From Fasciolopsis buskii (lineage: Eukaryota; Platyhelminthes; Trematoda; Plagiorchiida; Fasciolidae), in assembly GCA_008360955.1 (NCBI GenBank), contig LUCM01009037.1, forward strand, positions 160,274 to 224,273: a stretch of 64,000 bases of DNA, given 5' to 3'. Shown here piece after piece: positions 36,530 to 48,664 of the stretch. Numbering within the stretch: the stretch's first letter is position 1; each line of letters opens with the position of its first letter. The notes beneath the pieces are model-generated. The model did no database searches and was not told the DNA's origin. It saw only the letters and a program-made list of their open reading frames with translations. The position numbers and the translations under genes are program-made.

Positions 36530-39500
36530 CTGACTGTTATTGCTGTTTCCGTTTTTTGTTTACTCACTCTATTACCAGCTGGAACAAATTCTAAACTGCC
36601 CTCCCTCTCTTCGGCTATTCTCCAGGCTCGACAATGACCACAGACGACACGCAAACTCTCGCCGAAAGCTCCACCCCCTCCTTTGCGCTGGTTGCCGATC
36701 CCCTGTTATCCGGACCTGACGCTCCAGTACCTGGTCACGTCACCCTAAGACAAACAAATCAACTCCAATGACCGCCCCGAGTGCCTCCCACGTCGTGAGT
36801 TGTCATCCCGAAGATTGTATACCTATTGCTTCGTTATTCTGGCATTATTCGCTAATAGCCTTTTTTCTCAGACTTAGAAATTAGCCTGATTTTTCTGATT
36901 ATTGAAATTTTCGATTTGAGCACTGTTTATTTTTTTGCCCATTTTTGTCTAAGCTTGCGCAGCCACATTTCCTGCTCTGACCTGCCCTTAGCGTACACGC
37001 TTTTGTTTTATATATAGTTGCCTTAAGAGTGATATAACTTTCGGCCTGTCTACTAATTTCTCTATCCAAAAGTTTCCATACCCCTCAACGTCAACCTGCT
37101 GTTCAGACTTACAGTGTGACTCAGGGTGTCTTGGTTTGCGTCACATTATAGTATACCATTTAATTCAGCCAGCCATTTAACGGCTGCCATTGTCTTGTTA
37201 ATTCACCTTCTGGCCCATTTTATGGAATCATAACCTGCTCACCACCGATGATACTGACTTAGCCTTGTGAAGTATTCAGAAGTCACGTCGTTTCACGATG
37301 ATCCTTAGCACTTCCCTCACAAGAACTGTGTCAGCCCGATTACACAGTATCCAGACATCACTATAGTTGTAGCAACTATAAGTGGTCACCCCTCACAACC
37401 AAACTTAGGTTTTCTTCCCAAACTAAATTTTCAAGTAAGAGCAGAATGGCTTGTGGTGCTCATTAGCAAGCCAAACTTAACAACGACAGTGTTCGCGCAA
37501 CTAAATCTACAAGACGCTCCAAAGTTGGCCCTAGTTTAGGAACAATGAATCATTGCTCCTTAGTATTTAATGTCCTATTGGGTGAAGCCCATGACAGGGC
37601 ACAAACCTTCGAAAAAAGGTCATCCAATATAATGGATCATGTTACCAACTTGGAGCGCACTATCTCAAAGCTTGCACCCCTCTCCCACCTCTTCGACCTT
37701 GAAACACGACAGGACAAGCATGACCTGGTGGCCGCTGGCAACTTCCTGGATGTGCTGGCGTCCGAAACATCGAGTAGAGCAGACAGGTCTTGTAACGTTA
37801 TTGTCTTTAACATCCCTGATCGTCTTCCCATAAACGGCCTCTGAGATAAACTCATGGCGGCCGCCTTTCCTCCGTAATTCGTAGTCATAATTGGGATAGT
37901 TTCTTTCTATCTGTAGATCCGCAACTGGCCACCAACCAACTCTACGCTACTCTGAGTGTGTGCCGTGATCTAATCACCCCAAACCAGTGTGGCACGATCC
38001 CCAAAAGGCTGAGCACCCGGACCGTCTCCAAAAAAGTGTTCTTTAACTCAGACAAGATTCAAAAGAACAAAAGAATTTGCTCTGATATTGCAAATGAACC
38101 GTCCTTCTAGGGAGATCACGGTAGTTTTCGATTCTCTTCAAAAGAAGAAGGAACTTCAAGCGTTGCACTCTGCAAAAAAGGCTGCAGCACTGGCAAAACT
38201 AATGGGAGCTAACAACTCCCTACCTAGTACGCATATCACTTCAGTCATATTCAGGCGCATGTAGGAAAATGACCCTCTAATGATCTCAGAGTGGTTCAGT
38301 GATTATTTCGCCGCCTCTATGACAACTGATGACAAGACGTTTATACCGGACATTCCGCCAGTCACCGCTGCTTCCCACCCCCAAGATTTTCTTTTCACCC
38401 GAGTGATGTTAAACTACTACTGTCGAAGGTGAGACCGTCTTTCCGCGTCGGACCAGACGACCTCCCCTCAGCCCTCTTCAAATTTGGGGGTGCAGACATC
38501 CCTATACTTTTGTCTAACCTATTTAATCTTTTCTTAAATTGTGGCACTTTTCCCCAATAATGGAAAACTTCTGTCATTATCCCAATTTACAAAAACGGCT
38601 CAAAGCAGGAACCATCTAATTACAGACCCATCAATCACACCCCAATTGCCTCTCGCATTATGGAAAGAATAATAAAATGTAAGTTAACAACTTACTTATT
38701 AGATAATGACCTCATTAACGCCGGCTAACATGGTTTCATTCAAAGTAAATCATGTTCTGCGTGCATGACTGATTTCCTAAACGTAGTGACGAAGGCTGCC
38801 AACGATGGAAAGTCGATGATTGTGATTTCCTTAGATATGGCAAAGGCTTTTGATTGCGTAGCCCATCGCAAGCTTCTCATGAAAGCCAAGAGCTACGGTA
38901 TAACAACCACCCTCTGGCTTGGTTCTCCTCTTATTCGGCCTCTAGAATACAGGTAGTGAATTTAAACGGAACCCTATCCAAGCCTCGTCTGATTATTAGT
39001 GGAGTTATTCAAGGAAGCATACTAGGTGCACTACTGTTTCTGCTGTACAGCAACGACATTCTTCACATCATTGGACATGATATTTCTAACCAGTCTGCGG
39101 AATACATAAAATTTGTAAACAGTTTTCCACCTCGTGACCTCAGCACCATCATGGATAATGTACAAAGTGATCTGCTATCGCTAGATTCATGGTGCGCAGC
39201 TTGGTCGATGAAATTCTCGGCCCACAAAAGCAGCATACTGGCGTACAAATGCTACATTCCTGCAGGAATCTTTGAGATTAACCAAGAAGTCATTCATTCC
39301 CGTCACACTATCAGAGATCTGGGTTTGCCTTAAGCCAACACATTCAACTTCTCAGAAGACACCCTGATACAAGTTGCAAAAGCTAGGTAACTAATTGGGT
39401 TAGTGCACAGAACATTTAGAACCCTGGAAAGCATGTTGTCCATATATAAAACGCACCTAAGACCTGTCCTGGATTACTGTTCCATCGTGTGTTCCAGCAA

Positions 39501-39930
39501 GTGATGGAGTGAAACACTCGAGATTGAGAATGTTCAACGAACATCCACAAAGCGACTTCTGGGCTACTCTTCCTTGCTAAACTACATGGAAGGTTGCATA
39601 AAACTAAACCTCGATCCCTTATCGCTGCGTGGAGTTCACATCAACCTCTTCTTTTTCACAGGATTATTGGTAAAGATGTGTGCATCTCTGCATCCCAAGT
39701 AAGAAATTACTTTTCCTATGGCTTACGTCGGGCTGAGTTTTGGGTGTCAGTTCCCATGTCCAAGTTAGCACTTAGGAAAAACTTCATCAATCAAATATTT
39801 CTCCTTCTGGAATAAACTGCCCCAACACAAAGATGATTTCTCCTGCCTTCGTTACCTTTAAAAACGAAATTAGGAGGGCAAAAACCGCACGAAATTTGCT
39901 GAACATGCACGATCCTCTTTGCTCCAATAG
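36530..39930 (+). mobile_element. nearly full-length degenerate CR1-like retrotransposon
   Basis: The 5' leader and ORF1 start (36,634; MTTDDTQTLAES) match the copy at 34.5 kb. ORF1-like sequence at 37,545-37,844 has a coiled-coil-like stretch (EKRSSNIMDHVTNLERTISK) and 'CNVIVFNIPD', an RNA-binding-type block. The RT domain runs 38,395-39,330: 'NYRPINHTPIASRIMERII', 'VISLDMAKAFDCVAHRKLL' (motif A with its aspartate), 'SGVIQGSILGALLFLLYSND' (motif B). The YADD motif C has decayed to 'SAEYIKF'. The C-terminal end is 'FWNKLPQHKDDF' near 39,810. Several frameshifts and stops make it inactive. Confidence 0.85.
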
Positions 39931-39934
39931 AAAG

Positions 39935-41635
39935 AGCTTATGAATCTGGTCTAGGGTATTGGCTGAATATAACGCTCGAAGGCTTATTGCAACCCACTCG
40001 ACAAGTTCTAGCCATTTTTATTACCAGCAGTCCCCGCAATTGCAAATCATTGTAGGTATAGAAAGAAAACTCCGTCAATGAAACAAGCCGGTGCAATTTC
40101 TCACCTGACTTTCCATCTCGTTTAGTGCGCATGTAGCAAAGTATATAAAAAGACATGCATTACATTCCCGCTTGCTCTCAAACTAATATTTAATGTCCCT
40201 ATCTAAACCCTTTCTTCTGCATGCATTTAACATTTAGACCATTCCAAGCGAGAAATTCGGCACAACCTGATACCTCTTTCTGCATAACATTCATCACGTC
40301 TCGTTATTTGGTTTGCACGCACCATAACCCTCAGCTGGAATACCTCCAGACTGCTATCTCTCCCTTTTTCCGTTCCAGTTATGTGCGTTTGCACTCGTGT
40401 CTCGCCAGGAGGCTACCAATCAGTTTCTGGCCCCATCCTCGCACGTCCCAACACACCGTGAAAACAAGCTGTCCCAAGGCTTAGATCAACTATTCCAGAA
40501 AGGATAAATACGATCTGCTCCACGGTGAAGTGGACATTGCTTCTAACCCTCATGAATCACCAACGTTACAAGTCTGCCAGAGTATCGAGGCCACATAAAG
40601 TGATCCATAAATTCTGTGACTCTTTGAGCGGACAAGTCCTCCCGATTGCACAGATTTACTGCTGGAACTGCCCGCCCGTGTTCAACATTCCCATCACGTT
40701 GACATCAAATTGCCACGAAGGCACTCACACTTAGATCCTCGTTCCAGATGCCGCTACCGGCGTCTACTGCGAGAAATCACCCCAATCATCGTCTCGGCAA
40801 TCGCGGCTATCAGCATGCCAGTAAGCCCTATCAGTTAAGCCCACAAACGCAAACAAAGGAGCAAAGAAACCCGTTTTTGTTCCACACTGGCTTACAAACC
40901 TTAAATATATATTATTCAACACATATCACGTCAATCCTATTTCCTCAATGCCGACGACATTTCCATTATTCATGTTTTGAACAATGATTAGCCCGCGTTC
41001 TTCGTCCCTCCGCATTTTCAAAAGGCTTTCGACTATTTTCTCGGCTCCAGGATCCATGATATCTATAGGCCATTAATACTCTTGTCGCCAGCTGTTTTGG
41101 TCTGTTTTGACAAGTTTTTGCCTTGCACTCAAGGTCTTTGGAGAATTTCTTTATGGCATTTTCAACATTCATGTCCATTTTATAGCCCCGTTATATCCGA
41201 ATACTGCAGACACCTCCACGCCCGCCACCAAGGTCCAGTTGAACTCCGCACCTGCGATACGCACCGTTGGTGCGTATAAACACTTTGTTCCTCTTGATAT
41301 GCCAGTTTTGCTATTTCTTCTCATTTCGTTCCAAAATGTTTATCTGTTTGTTCAATGTAACTTGCAATACCCCTGCAACATTTGATCATGCAACCTAGCA
41401 TGCCTCTTGAACTTTCCGAGAAATATGCGAATATTATTATTAAGCACACCCTAAAATGGCGTTTATAACCAATGTAGGTAGGCTTATGTTGATTGGTTTA
41501 GTGGAGGACGTTCAAAGCCGTATTAAGCCCGACGTCCTCAGCAAATACTTCGTAAGTATATTCCCGTCGAATCGGGACATCAAACAGCCATAGACTACCC
41601 ACTTGCTGCGTCCAGGGTCACTTGACCGAAAGTGA
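39935..41635. other. no recognised gene, 39.9-41.6 kb
   Basis: The region is pyrimidine-rich on the plus strand, with short frames that lack motifs. I see nothing assignable. Confidence 0.35.
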
Positions 41636-41639
41636 GAGT

Positions 41640-43450
41640 TGAAAATATGCAGCAGGTACTGGAGCAGATAAATCCAAGCAAATTCAAGGTACCGGACGGG
41701 ATTCACCAGGCTATTTTAAAATCGTTAGCCCCTATACTGAGTGAGAATATATAAATAATCCATTCCAGGTCTTCGTAAGTCAGGGTACAGTGCCATTAGA
41801 TTGGAAGGCAGTAGTCGTGTTAGTTATCCACCAGAGATGTCCCCACAAAAAGGCAGAAAATCGCCAACCCGTGAGCCTAAAGTTTATTCTTTGCAAATGA
41901 CTTCGGAGGTGGATGACAGAACACGCGAGTATGTACCTGAGAAATACCTACTCTTGTGTGGAGCACAGTATGGATTCACTAAGTGGAAATCGTGTTTGTC
42001 GTCCCTTCCAGGGATCTTATATAGGATTACGAGGGAACCGGATAAGTGGAAAATAGCGAGGTACGCTACTTTCGGAATGAGAGGCCTGCGTTATTAAATT
42101 GGGCCTCGAACGTCTCGATGAATGTACCCTTGTGTCAGCGTGGGAAAAGAAAGAACACAGCAGTTCGGGGGATCAGGTGGGACACCTGAAAAGCCAGCTC
42201 TTGGACCGCTAACATTTCTCCTATACGGAAACTACCCTACGGTACAGTCAGAACTATCACACTTCCAAGTTATGGTGAGAGTCTGGCAAAAGACAAAGAA
42301 AGTGCCCGATTGGGCTGCAGAGTGGGATGTGCAGCTAAACAAAGGTAAAGGTCACTCGCTAACCAGTGATCGAGGAAGACTGGCTGTGGTGCGTTAGAAT
42401 GATTGAGTTTTCCGTTGGCTCGGTTTATCCAAATACAGACCTGGGGGATAGTCATGGCAGTAGAATACAAGTGGGCTAAATAGTTAAAGCCCCTGGCCGA
42501 AAAGCAAAAGGGATTTTTTCAGGTTAACGTCCACGGTATCTTGTAGGAAACCGGTGTTCATACTTTTGCAATAATTGGCATTCAGTTCACATTTAAATTA
42601 CTGCGTGCATGCACGAACATTTTTATGAAAGATGTGGCTTGCCTCGATAGTACTCTCGACTGACCGTTGAGGTCACTGCTGTCCAGAGGGCTCCGGATAA
42701 CGTCTACCAGTGGTCAGTGAGATGTGATCTTCCGTTGACCTTGAGCAAATGCCAGCGGCTCAAGGAAGGAGAGGTTAAGCCTCACTGCCACATGGGTCAT
42801 GGGATTACGATGAAACAAATGCAACGAGCAAGGGACCCCGGGATTGTAGTGAGTGCCGACTTTGAACCCAGTCTCCAATGTTTGAAAGCAGTCAAAAATC
42901 ATTTTGTGCCTCACGCCAACTTCGGAGGACCGTTGAATGTAGAGGGCCTGGCGTTCTTCTTCCACTGTTCGACTGCCCTCGAATTACTGTGTCCAGGCAT
43001 AGAGACCGCATTTGGTAGATAGCAAAATGCTGGAACAGCTTCGTCATATATTCTACACGCCGGTTCCGGCATTTGAGGCACATGGGTTATGAGTACAGGC
43101 TGAGGGCACTTAGCTTGTACTCCCTAAGAATACGTAGGGGATGGGGTGACAAAGCACAAGCCTTTATAATCGGTAAGGGCCTGGCCGAGATACGGGGTCA
43201 ACGTGGGACAGTATTCCAAGTGTGATGGAACAAAACAATAGGAAGGGCCAGGAAGAGGTCACGGCAGACCATGAAACGATCAGGTTGAGAGGCGAATCGT
43301 TTGCCGTGGGAGTGGCGAATGAATGGAACAAGCTACCGTAGGAGGCATTCGAGTTGGGACTAGTGCGCGAATTCAAGGGCAAACTAGGCAACGCATGGCC
43401 AGCTGTGTTTGGAGAGCACATTGTGTGAATTGTCGGATTAGGGAGATGGT
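41640..43450 (+). mobile_element. CR1-like reverse transcriptase, degenerate
   Basis: Plus strand, in order: 'NPSKFKVPDGIHQAILKSL' near 41,670 (usually PGPDGIxPxxLKxL), 'QGTVPLDWKAVVVLVIHQ' near 41,780, 'KPALGPLTFLLYGNYPT' near 42,200 (motif B/C region), 'WAAEWDVQLNKGK' near 42,320, and 'ARDPGIVVSADFEPSLQCLK' near 42,840. Sequences after 43,070 match the end of the protein and resemble the fragment at 23.9-24.3 kb. The YADD core is destroyed and frames shift often. The sequence differs enough from the 36.5 kb element to be a separate family. Confidence 0.8.
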
Positions 43451-43466
43451 CAAGTGGAGTGCGACT

Positions 43467-44048
43467 CAGCAATTGTTTCCGCCCTGTAGCGGAACAGGGA
43501 TTTGTTCCTACAGATGGCCTGTTTAACCGAAAGGTGACTGCCAAGCGCGGTCGCCACTTGTGCCTCGCGCACGCACGCACCGCTTGCGAGATTCTGTCCA
43601 AATGTACTTAACCTGCAACCGCTTCCGACTGTCTTTTCCCAGTACCAGTAAAGTGTCAGGGCTGCCAGTATTGCGATCGTACGGAGCGAGTAAGAATGAC
43701 GCACGAGTAGTCACAAAGGTTAGGAGCATGCATTCGCGTTGTAGAATGGATTGTCCTACGGCGAATCTCGTATTACATTTGCTGGCCCGTAACATTTGTG
43801 ACCACTTGTGCGTCATTCTTACTCGGAACGGTAAGATTGCAATACTGGCAACCCTGACACTTGAGAAGTACAAGAAAAAGACGGTCGGGAACAGTAGCAG
43901 GTTGAGTACATTTTGAGAGCAGCGTGCCAGCGGAGCATGCATGAGTTACGCGCAAACGGCGACCGCGCTTGGTGGTCAACGTTCGGTTAAATAAGTTATC
44001 GGGAGGAACAAATCCAAGTTCCGCTACAGCGTCAGGACAATCCGTTCT
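43467..44048. mobile_element. fold-back element with long inverted arms
   Basis: About 255 bp at 43,467-43,722 and the reverse complement of 43,795-44,048 are clearly homologous (roughly 80 percent by eye), separated by about 70 bp. Matching landmarks include 'gtagcggaac', 'atttgttcct', 'ccaagcgcggtcgcc', 'agtgtcaggg.tgccagtattgc' and 'gagtaagaatgacgcac'. No transposase frame is seen. It lies just 5' of the first visible exon of the long plus-strand gene. Confidence 0.75.
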
Positions 44049-44303
44049 GCATCTCTCGTGGGAACTGAAGAAGGGTTCCCACCCTCCTGCTATCGAAGCA
44101 CCGTCAGATCTAAAGACCTTTCGATGCAAGAACCTGGAAAATCAAGGATCTCCTCGTAATATAACTGCAATCTTACTGCAACTGTAACAGTGACTGTAAA
44201 TCAAAATGGCCTGTGACACTGAACTGAACAGAACAGGGCATAGGACCACTTTGGGGACGCCGCGTCCCTCGCACCGGCATGTCGTCCTACTCTTCTTTTG
44301 TAG

Positions 44304-44393
44304 ATACGCTAGCCGATATTATAAATAAAGAAACAGCTAGTGCTCTTTTGAACTGGAGAACCTCAGATCATGTGCCCGCTTCAGAGCCTGAAG
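44304..44393 (+). CDS. long plus-strand gene, exon a (first seen)
   Basis: A 90-nt exon between acceptor TTCTTTTGTAG and donor GAAG|GTGAGA, entering and leaving in phase 1. It encodes TLADIINKETASALLNWRTS and then DHVPASEPE. Upstream exons are not identified: the fold-back element and CR1-like debris precede it, so the 5' end of the gene is missing or distant. I do not recognise the protein family. Confidence 0.6.
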
Positions 44394-44425
44394 GTGAGAG
44401 GATGCAGAATTTTTCACTGCTGCAG
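44394..44425 (+). other. micro-intron, 32 bp
   Basis: GTGAGAGG ... CACTGCTGCAG with a pyrimidine-rich end. Removing it joins two open exons in phase 1. Without removal the frame of exon a runs to a stop at 44,462-44,464, missing the 72-codon frame of exon b. Confidence 0.65.
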
Positions 44426-44641
44426 TTTGTCGACGTGATCTTGGACCAAACCAAGGTCTCTTAGTTTTGGATTTGTCAAAACAGTTTGCAAGCATCAGAA
44501 ATAGGCCCGATAAGACTAGAACCGAGTCGATTCCACAAATTCTTGACGAGTTGGTTGCGTTGTGCAATACTTTGGCTGAAGGCTGTGCCTCAAATAACTT
44601 CGGGCCTGTATTTCCTCTCCGAACTTCATTAATTCCATCAG
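44426..44641 (+). CDS. long plus-strand gene, exon b
   Basis: 216 nt, phase 1 to phase 1, donor ATCAG|GTGGGT. It encodes an open 72-codon stretch including RRDLGPNQGLLVLDLSKQF, SIPQILDELVALCNTLAEG and FGPVFPLRTSLIPS. The composition is that of a soluble helical protein. It follows exon a after only 32 bp. Family unknown. Confidence 0.7.
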
Positions 44642-44780
44642 GTGGGTTAATCTAATAATTGACATTTGCAGATGATCCACGAAGCAACTTATGTCCTAGG
44701 TTGTCGGCGTCGTTTGTTGATTCTATTTCGCTAGAAATGGAACATCGTAAGCCCCCTTAGCTATACGTTTGATTTTTTAG

Positions 44781-44939
44781 TTATGATGGTTTCTTGCATG
44801 CACTGGAAAACATCAGAGAGAGATAAAAGGTTGTTGACATCTTTTGTCTTGCGCGATTTGGAGCAAGCTGTGAGAGCAGTTCGTCAGCGCTGCGTGGAAC
44901 GGTTGGAGCAGCGGTTCTGCTACTCCACTATCCGTTTGG
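44781..44939 (+). CDS. long plus-strand gene, exon c
   Basis: 159 nt after acceptor GATTTTTTAG, with donor TTGG|GTGAGT, phase 1 to phase 1. It encodes a charged helical segment, including SERDKRLLTSFVLRDLEQAV and RQRCVERLEQRFCYSTIRL. The next intron is about 2.9 kb and contains a family-B repeat, a SINE-like tract and an RTE-like copy. Confidence 0.7.
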
Positions 44940-45689
44940 GTGAGTACTGTTTTAAAAACCTGTAGATGGCTTGTAAGTTTTTCTTCAGCGTGGGCACAGT
45001 ACTGAGAGTTGGAATTTCTGACTTTCACCTTATTTTCTTGGGAATCCGAATGACCATTTGCCGCTTTGGGAGCAATATCTTTCGTGTTTTGTCGTGCCAC
45101 TTTTTTTCGCCCTTCAGTCTTAGGTAGAAAGTTCAGTACTTTGGCCAAAAGTGGCGACAAGCAGCATTTGTGACTAATGACAGCATTTTATTCAATGCTC
45201 ACAATTCTGGGGAGCCGCAAACAGCATAAAGTGCTACTTTGCGTAGATGACGGGAGAGGAACGTAAGAAACTCATGTTCGGCGAATCCGCAGTATTTCAC
45301 CTTTTAATTTTTGATGGCACCAGTTCAGTTTTAGGTTTTCTCCGCCAGCTAACCTTGGATTCATTCTGGTTTTGGTCGGGGGCCGTATGCCCAAGACGGA
45401 TTGATGATGGCACAAGATCCGTGTTTGGATGCGAACGCCGAGATTAAGATCTAACCTGAACAATGGTCAATTTCACTGAAGCTCAGAAGCGGTTGAGTTT
45501 TCACGTGTCCATGAGTATAGTATGATGCGCTTTTTGCGTTAGCTTCACGAAGCACGAGTGACTGAGGATGAACCTTTGAAGCTCCGATGACGGAAAACCC
45601 GATCCCATTTTGCCAGATATAAGGCAAGTTTATCCCAGTTACTTCTAGTTCCTTAGTTTTGTGATGAGACTGCACCTTGAAATCGTGTG

Positions 45690-46010
45690 ACGGCCTACGT
45701 ACCTCCGTGATCCTGCGAGGTGTACGTGATGACTTATCTCAGGCAGAAAATCCAATCATGCAATTGAAGTCAATGGGTGGAGGCCTGGCAAAGTAGTCTC
45801 TTGATCCTCCATATTACTGGTTGATTTAAGTTGACAACCCGCACGAGCAGATTAAGTGAAAGAATACTTAATCCGTGCAGATGGACTTCTACTCAGCCAA
45901 TTCCTGTTGCCTTGTGCACTGACTCGTTAGGATCAAAGGTTACCGAAGTGTTCGCATCAAGGTTTCCAAAACTAAGATCAATGTGGACAAGTGGAGATTC
46001 TTAAGGACCA
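45690..46010 (+). repeat. dispersed repeat family B, copy 1
   Basis: A noncoding block starting 'gtgtgacggcctacgtacctcc' (condensed) matches 49,608-49,880 in the same order: 'gtgtgacggc', 'gcttatctca.gc.ga', 'tcagtgggt'-type, and 'agatgg.cttc.actcagc'. No protein is evident. It may be a non-autonomous element. Confidence 0.55.
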
Positions 46011-46119
46011 GTGTGAATCACTGTTTGTACTCACAAAGGTGAAAACCACAAACAAATTAGTCTGATAGACGTTGGGTCCAAAGTGCCCTTGGGTATCATC
46101 CGTCGACTGCTTAGTTCTC

Positions 46120-46215
46120 GCGAAAGATACATGCGTGAGAAGCGGCGCCTGCCACCGAAAAGGTCAGGTTCGAATCCCGAATCCACCGGTCGCTGGTGAT
46201 AAATGGTTCCTCGTT
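46120..46215 (+). repeat. tRNA-derived SINE-like sequence
   Basis: It contains a perfect pol III B-box core, 'ggttcgaatcc', preceded about 40 bp upstream by a weak A-box-like stretch and followed by 'ccaccggtcgctggtgat', which recalls the 57.1 kb family. It shows no complete tRNA fold. Confidence 0.4.
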
Positions 46216-46289
46216 GTAACCCGGCTCATTACCACACGCCTTAATGAGTTTCAAGGCCACGGCCGCCGGCCCCCCCTGAGTTGAACCCT

Positions 46290-47460
46290 AATGGCTATGG
46301 GGAGTGCCCCATTTCCTACGCTCGCGCTTAAGCATGTCATAAAAATCGAGTCAGTTTCCGCCCCGGTTAGGATTGTGTTGACCAAATTTTCACTTTGCAA
46401 CAATCTTAAAACAGGCACATGTTTTGTAGATCTACGACCTCCATCTTTCTCGAAAGCGGCATTCGGCTCAGTCAGTCGTGCAATTCTTTTGCGCTGCCTC
46501 TCACCGAAGGATGTGTCAGGTAAATTCATTTCAGTTACCCAGTCTCCGCATACTAGCAGCCGAAGCCGAATTCACGCTTTCACCCAAGTTCACCAAGGAA
46601 ACGGTGCTCTTCAGGGTTACCTTCTTCCACCTTTTCCTCCAGTCTTGTCATTCAGATGGTCATGGAGGTTAGCCTATCCTCACGTGAGAATGGTGGTCTT
46701 GATGTTTGCTCAGACAGAAACCTGCCTGACTTCGAATGTACAGAGATGTGATATTGAATTAAGACCCAAGTAAGCTGCAAGTTCCTCTCGATCGCCTAGA
46801 CGATGGTGTAGACGTATGTGTGGGACGTTTCGAGGAATTTCGTTGAAGAACTGGATTCTCTCGACGTCGAACTTTTTTCTTCCAGGGGGACAACTGGGCG
46901 AGGTGGATGGATGAAATTGGCAGTTGTCTCCCACCTCGTGGATAGCTTCTTCCTGCGTACAGAAAGCCCAATTTGCATTCACTAATTTGAGGCATCTGTG
47001 GCATTGGCGTGGCATCCGCTTATCAGTCCGAACATACACAGCAGCTGTGAAGTCGCTGTTGTTTTACAGATCTGAACCACGGCCGTTGGGAGCAGATGTA
47101 CAAAGACTCGGTGTTTGAACACCGTTGTGTCTGCGGTATTGGTAGGATATGGTGAGAGAATTTTGTAACTCGGATATAAGGTATTGGGTCCTAAGATTCA
47201 GTCTTTAGAGCATGCAATGTACGTGAATAGATTAAGGTGACTGCGACACGTTTTGCGCACGCTCACAGAACGACTGTCTCCTTAAACGCCGTTCTCCGAG
47301 ACGTGTAATGGTTGGAAGATGGTTGGAGATGATCGGTCGGCGGCAAGGCACAAAGGTGTGAAAACCTTAACCAGTGGTTTGTCACGCTTAGGTCGACCTA
47401 GACCTCCAGATTGAAATCCACGTGGTCCCCTCAAGCGATGTTCGAAGGTAATATGTGATA
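46290..47460 (+). mobile_element. RTE-like retrotransposon fragment
   Basis: 46,290-46,773 encodes 'KAAFGSVSRAILLRCLSPKD', which is RT motif A with the aspartate changed to glycine. 46,924-47,118 encodes 'AQFAFTNLRHLWHWRGI' and 'LRP/LGADVQRLGVFEHRCV'-like sequence of the RTE C-terminus. Downstream decayed sequence to 47,460 resembles 56,240-56,440. It lies inside the intron between exons c and d, in the same orientation as the gene. Confidence 0.65.
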
Positions 47461-47838
47461 TGATTCAAAGTCATAATGGCGTTGTTGCGTTTGAAATCTT
47501 TCCCTTTGTTTATAGTTCTCCAGCTTATTCTGCGGTTGATCTTTTATTATTTCTCGTTTTCGTTTCCTCTTATGTACACGATACTGTGAGATAGCAACCG
47601 AAAGCAGTTCATTACTTATCCAGAGTGTTGCACCAACTATTACTGGAAGTAGACTGGAATTCCTTTGTGTAGAAGGACTGCAAAGTTTGCTAGTTTATTC
47701 GTAATCTCTTTTGAAGTAAGTTGATTTTATTCGCACGATTACTTATACAAGAGTAATTATTTCTCTCATATGCTGTTAGTAACCTTGGTAGTTCTGTCTA
47801 CAACGATGAATTTTGGAAGATATTTCTCTCATTATCAG

Positions 47839-48084
47839 GTCATATTTATGCATGGGCTCGTGATTCTTCTAGTCTCGGAGAGAACAGTGAATCTACTCGA
47901 GATGCTAAACAACTGAAGAGGCGAATTCGCAACAAGCTTTCTCGATTGGTCCTACTTTGTCGAGCAGGAAAGCGACTGGTTCGTTCACACCCTGTTCTTG
48001 CGTCAATGCGTCACGAGCTACTCCGTATACGTACGCAACTTACTGGATGGGTTCGGACTGCAGCCATGGGTCCTACAAATCCTG
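47839..48084 (+). CDS. long plus-strand gene, exon d
   Basis: 246 nt between acceptor CTCATTATCAG and donor CCTG|GTTAGT, phase 1 to phase 1, fully open. It encodes HIYAWARDSSSLGENSES, then a basic helical region with KQLKRRIRNKLSRLVLLCRA, then MRHELLRIRTQLTGWVRTAA. There is no catalytic signature I recognise. It follows the RTE-bearing intron. Confidence 0.7.
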
Positions 48085-48642
48085 GTTAGTATCGTGAGCC
48101 TTTTCACTACCATTGCTGCCAACATGTGTTTAACGTCCTCGTCACATTATCCGATGAAATCTTAACTTTGCCTTCGTTTGAATGGCAACTCTTGTTTTTC
48201 CAATGTCTCAAATAGAACCACCTAAGTGAATTGCCATGTATTCTCAAACTAAAACTAAAATTCTTAAAATCTCGCTGTCCCTGGTCTCGTTAACATACAC
48301 GACCTGTTGAACGGTTGCGTGGTTCTAGGCCGTTAAGTTTCGAAGACATGGTTCCCAGTAGCTAGTTAATTAATCGTGAATTATATCCGTCACACTATTC
48401 AGATAGTGATATTATGAAACATCGTAGTTTGAGAAGACGGTTATTCATCGTGGACGGCCTCACTCTAGTCCAAACGAAAGACGGCGAGTCTCACAAAAAC
48501 TGTAGTCTGTTCTACTGTTGGAAGGTCTGCAAGCTGCACTATAATTTTTACACCAATTATGCGCATCCCGCGATCAAGAAAAAAATCAAGCAAGCCCAAT
48601 TGACCTGAATGAGCAAGCTTGTTACTGTGTTCCGTTTCGTAG

Positions 48643-48664
48643 TGGGACTGTCGCGGAAGCTCAG
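48643..48664 (+). CDS. long plus-strand gene, candidate 22-nt micro-exon e
   Basis: A 22-nt segment between acceptor TCCGTTTCGTAG and donor CTCAG|GTAATT. Entering in phase 1 and leaving in phase 2, it supplies exactly the phase change needed between exons d and f, and it encodes about seven residues (VGLSRKL). It is so short that chance cannot be excluded. Confidence 0.4.

Noticed and set aside
38765..39333. A live reverse transcriptase gene
   Set aside because: Motif C has lost its aspartates and the frame is broken many times between 37.5 and 39.9 kb.
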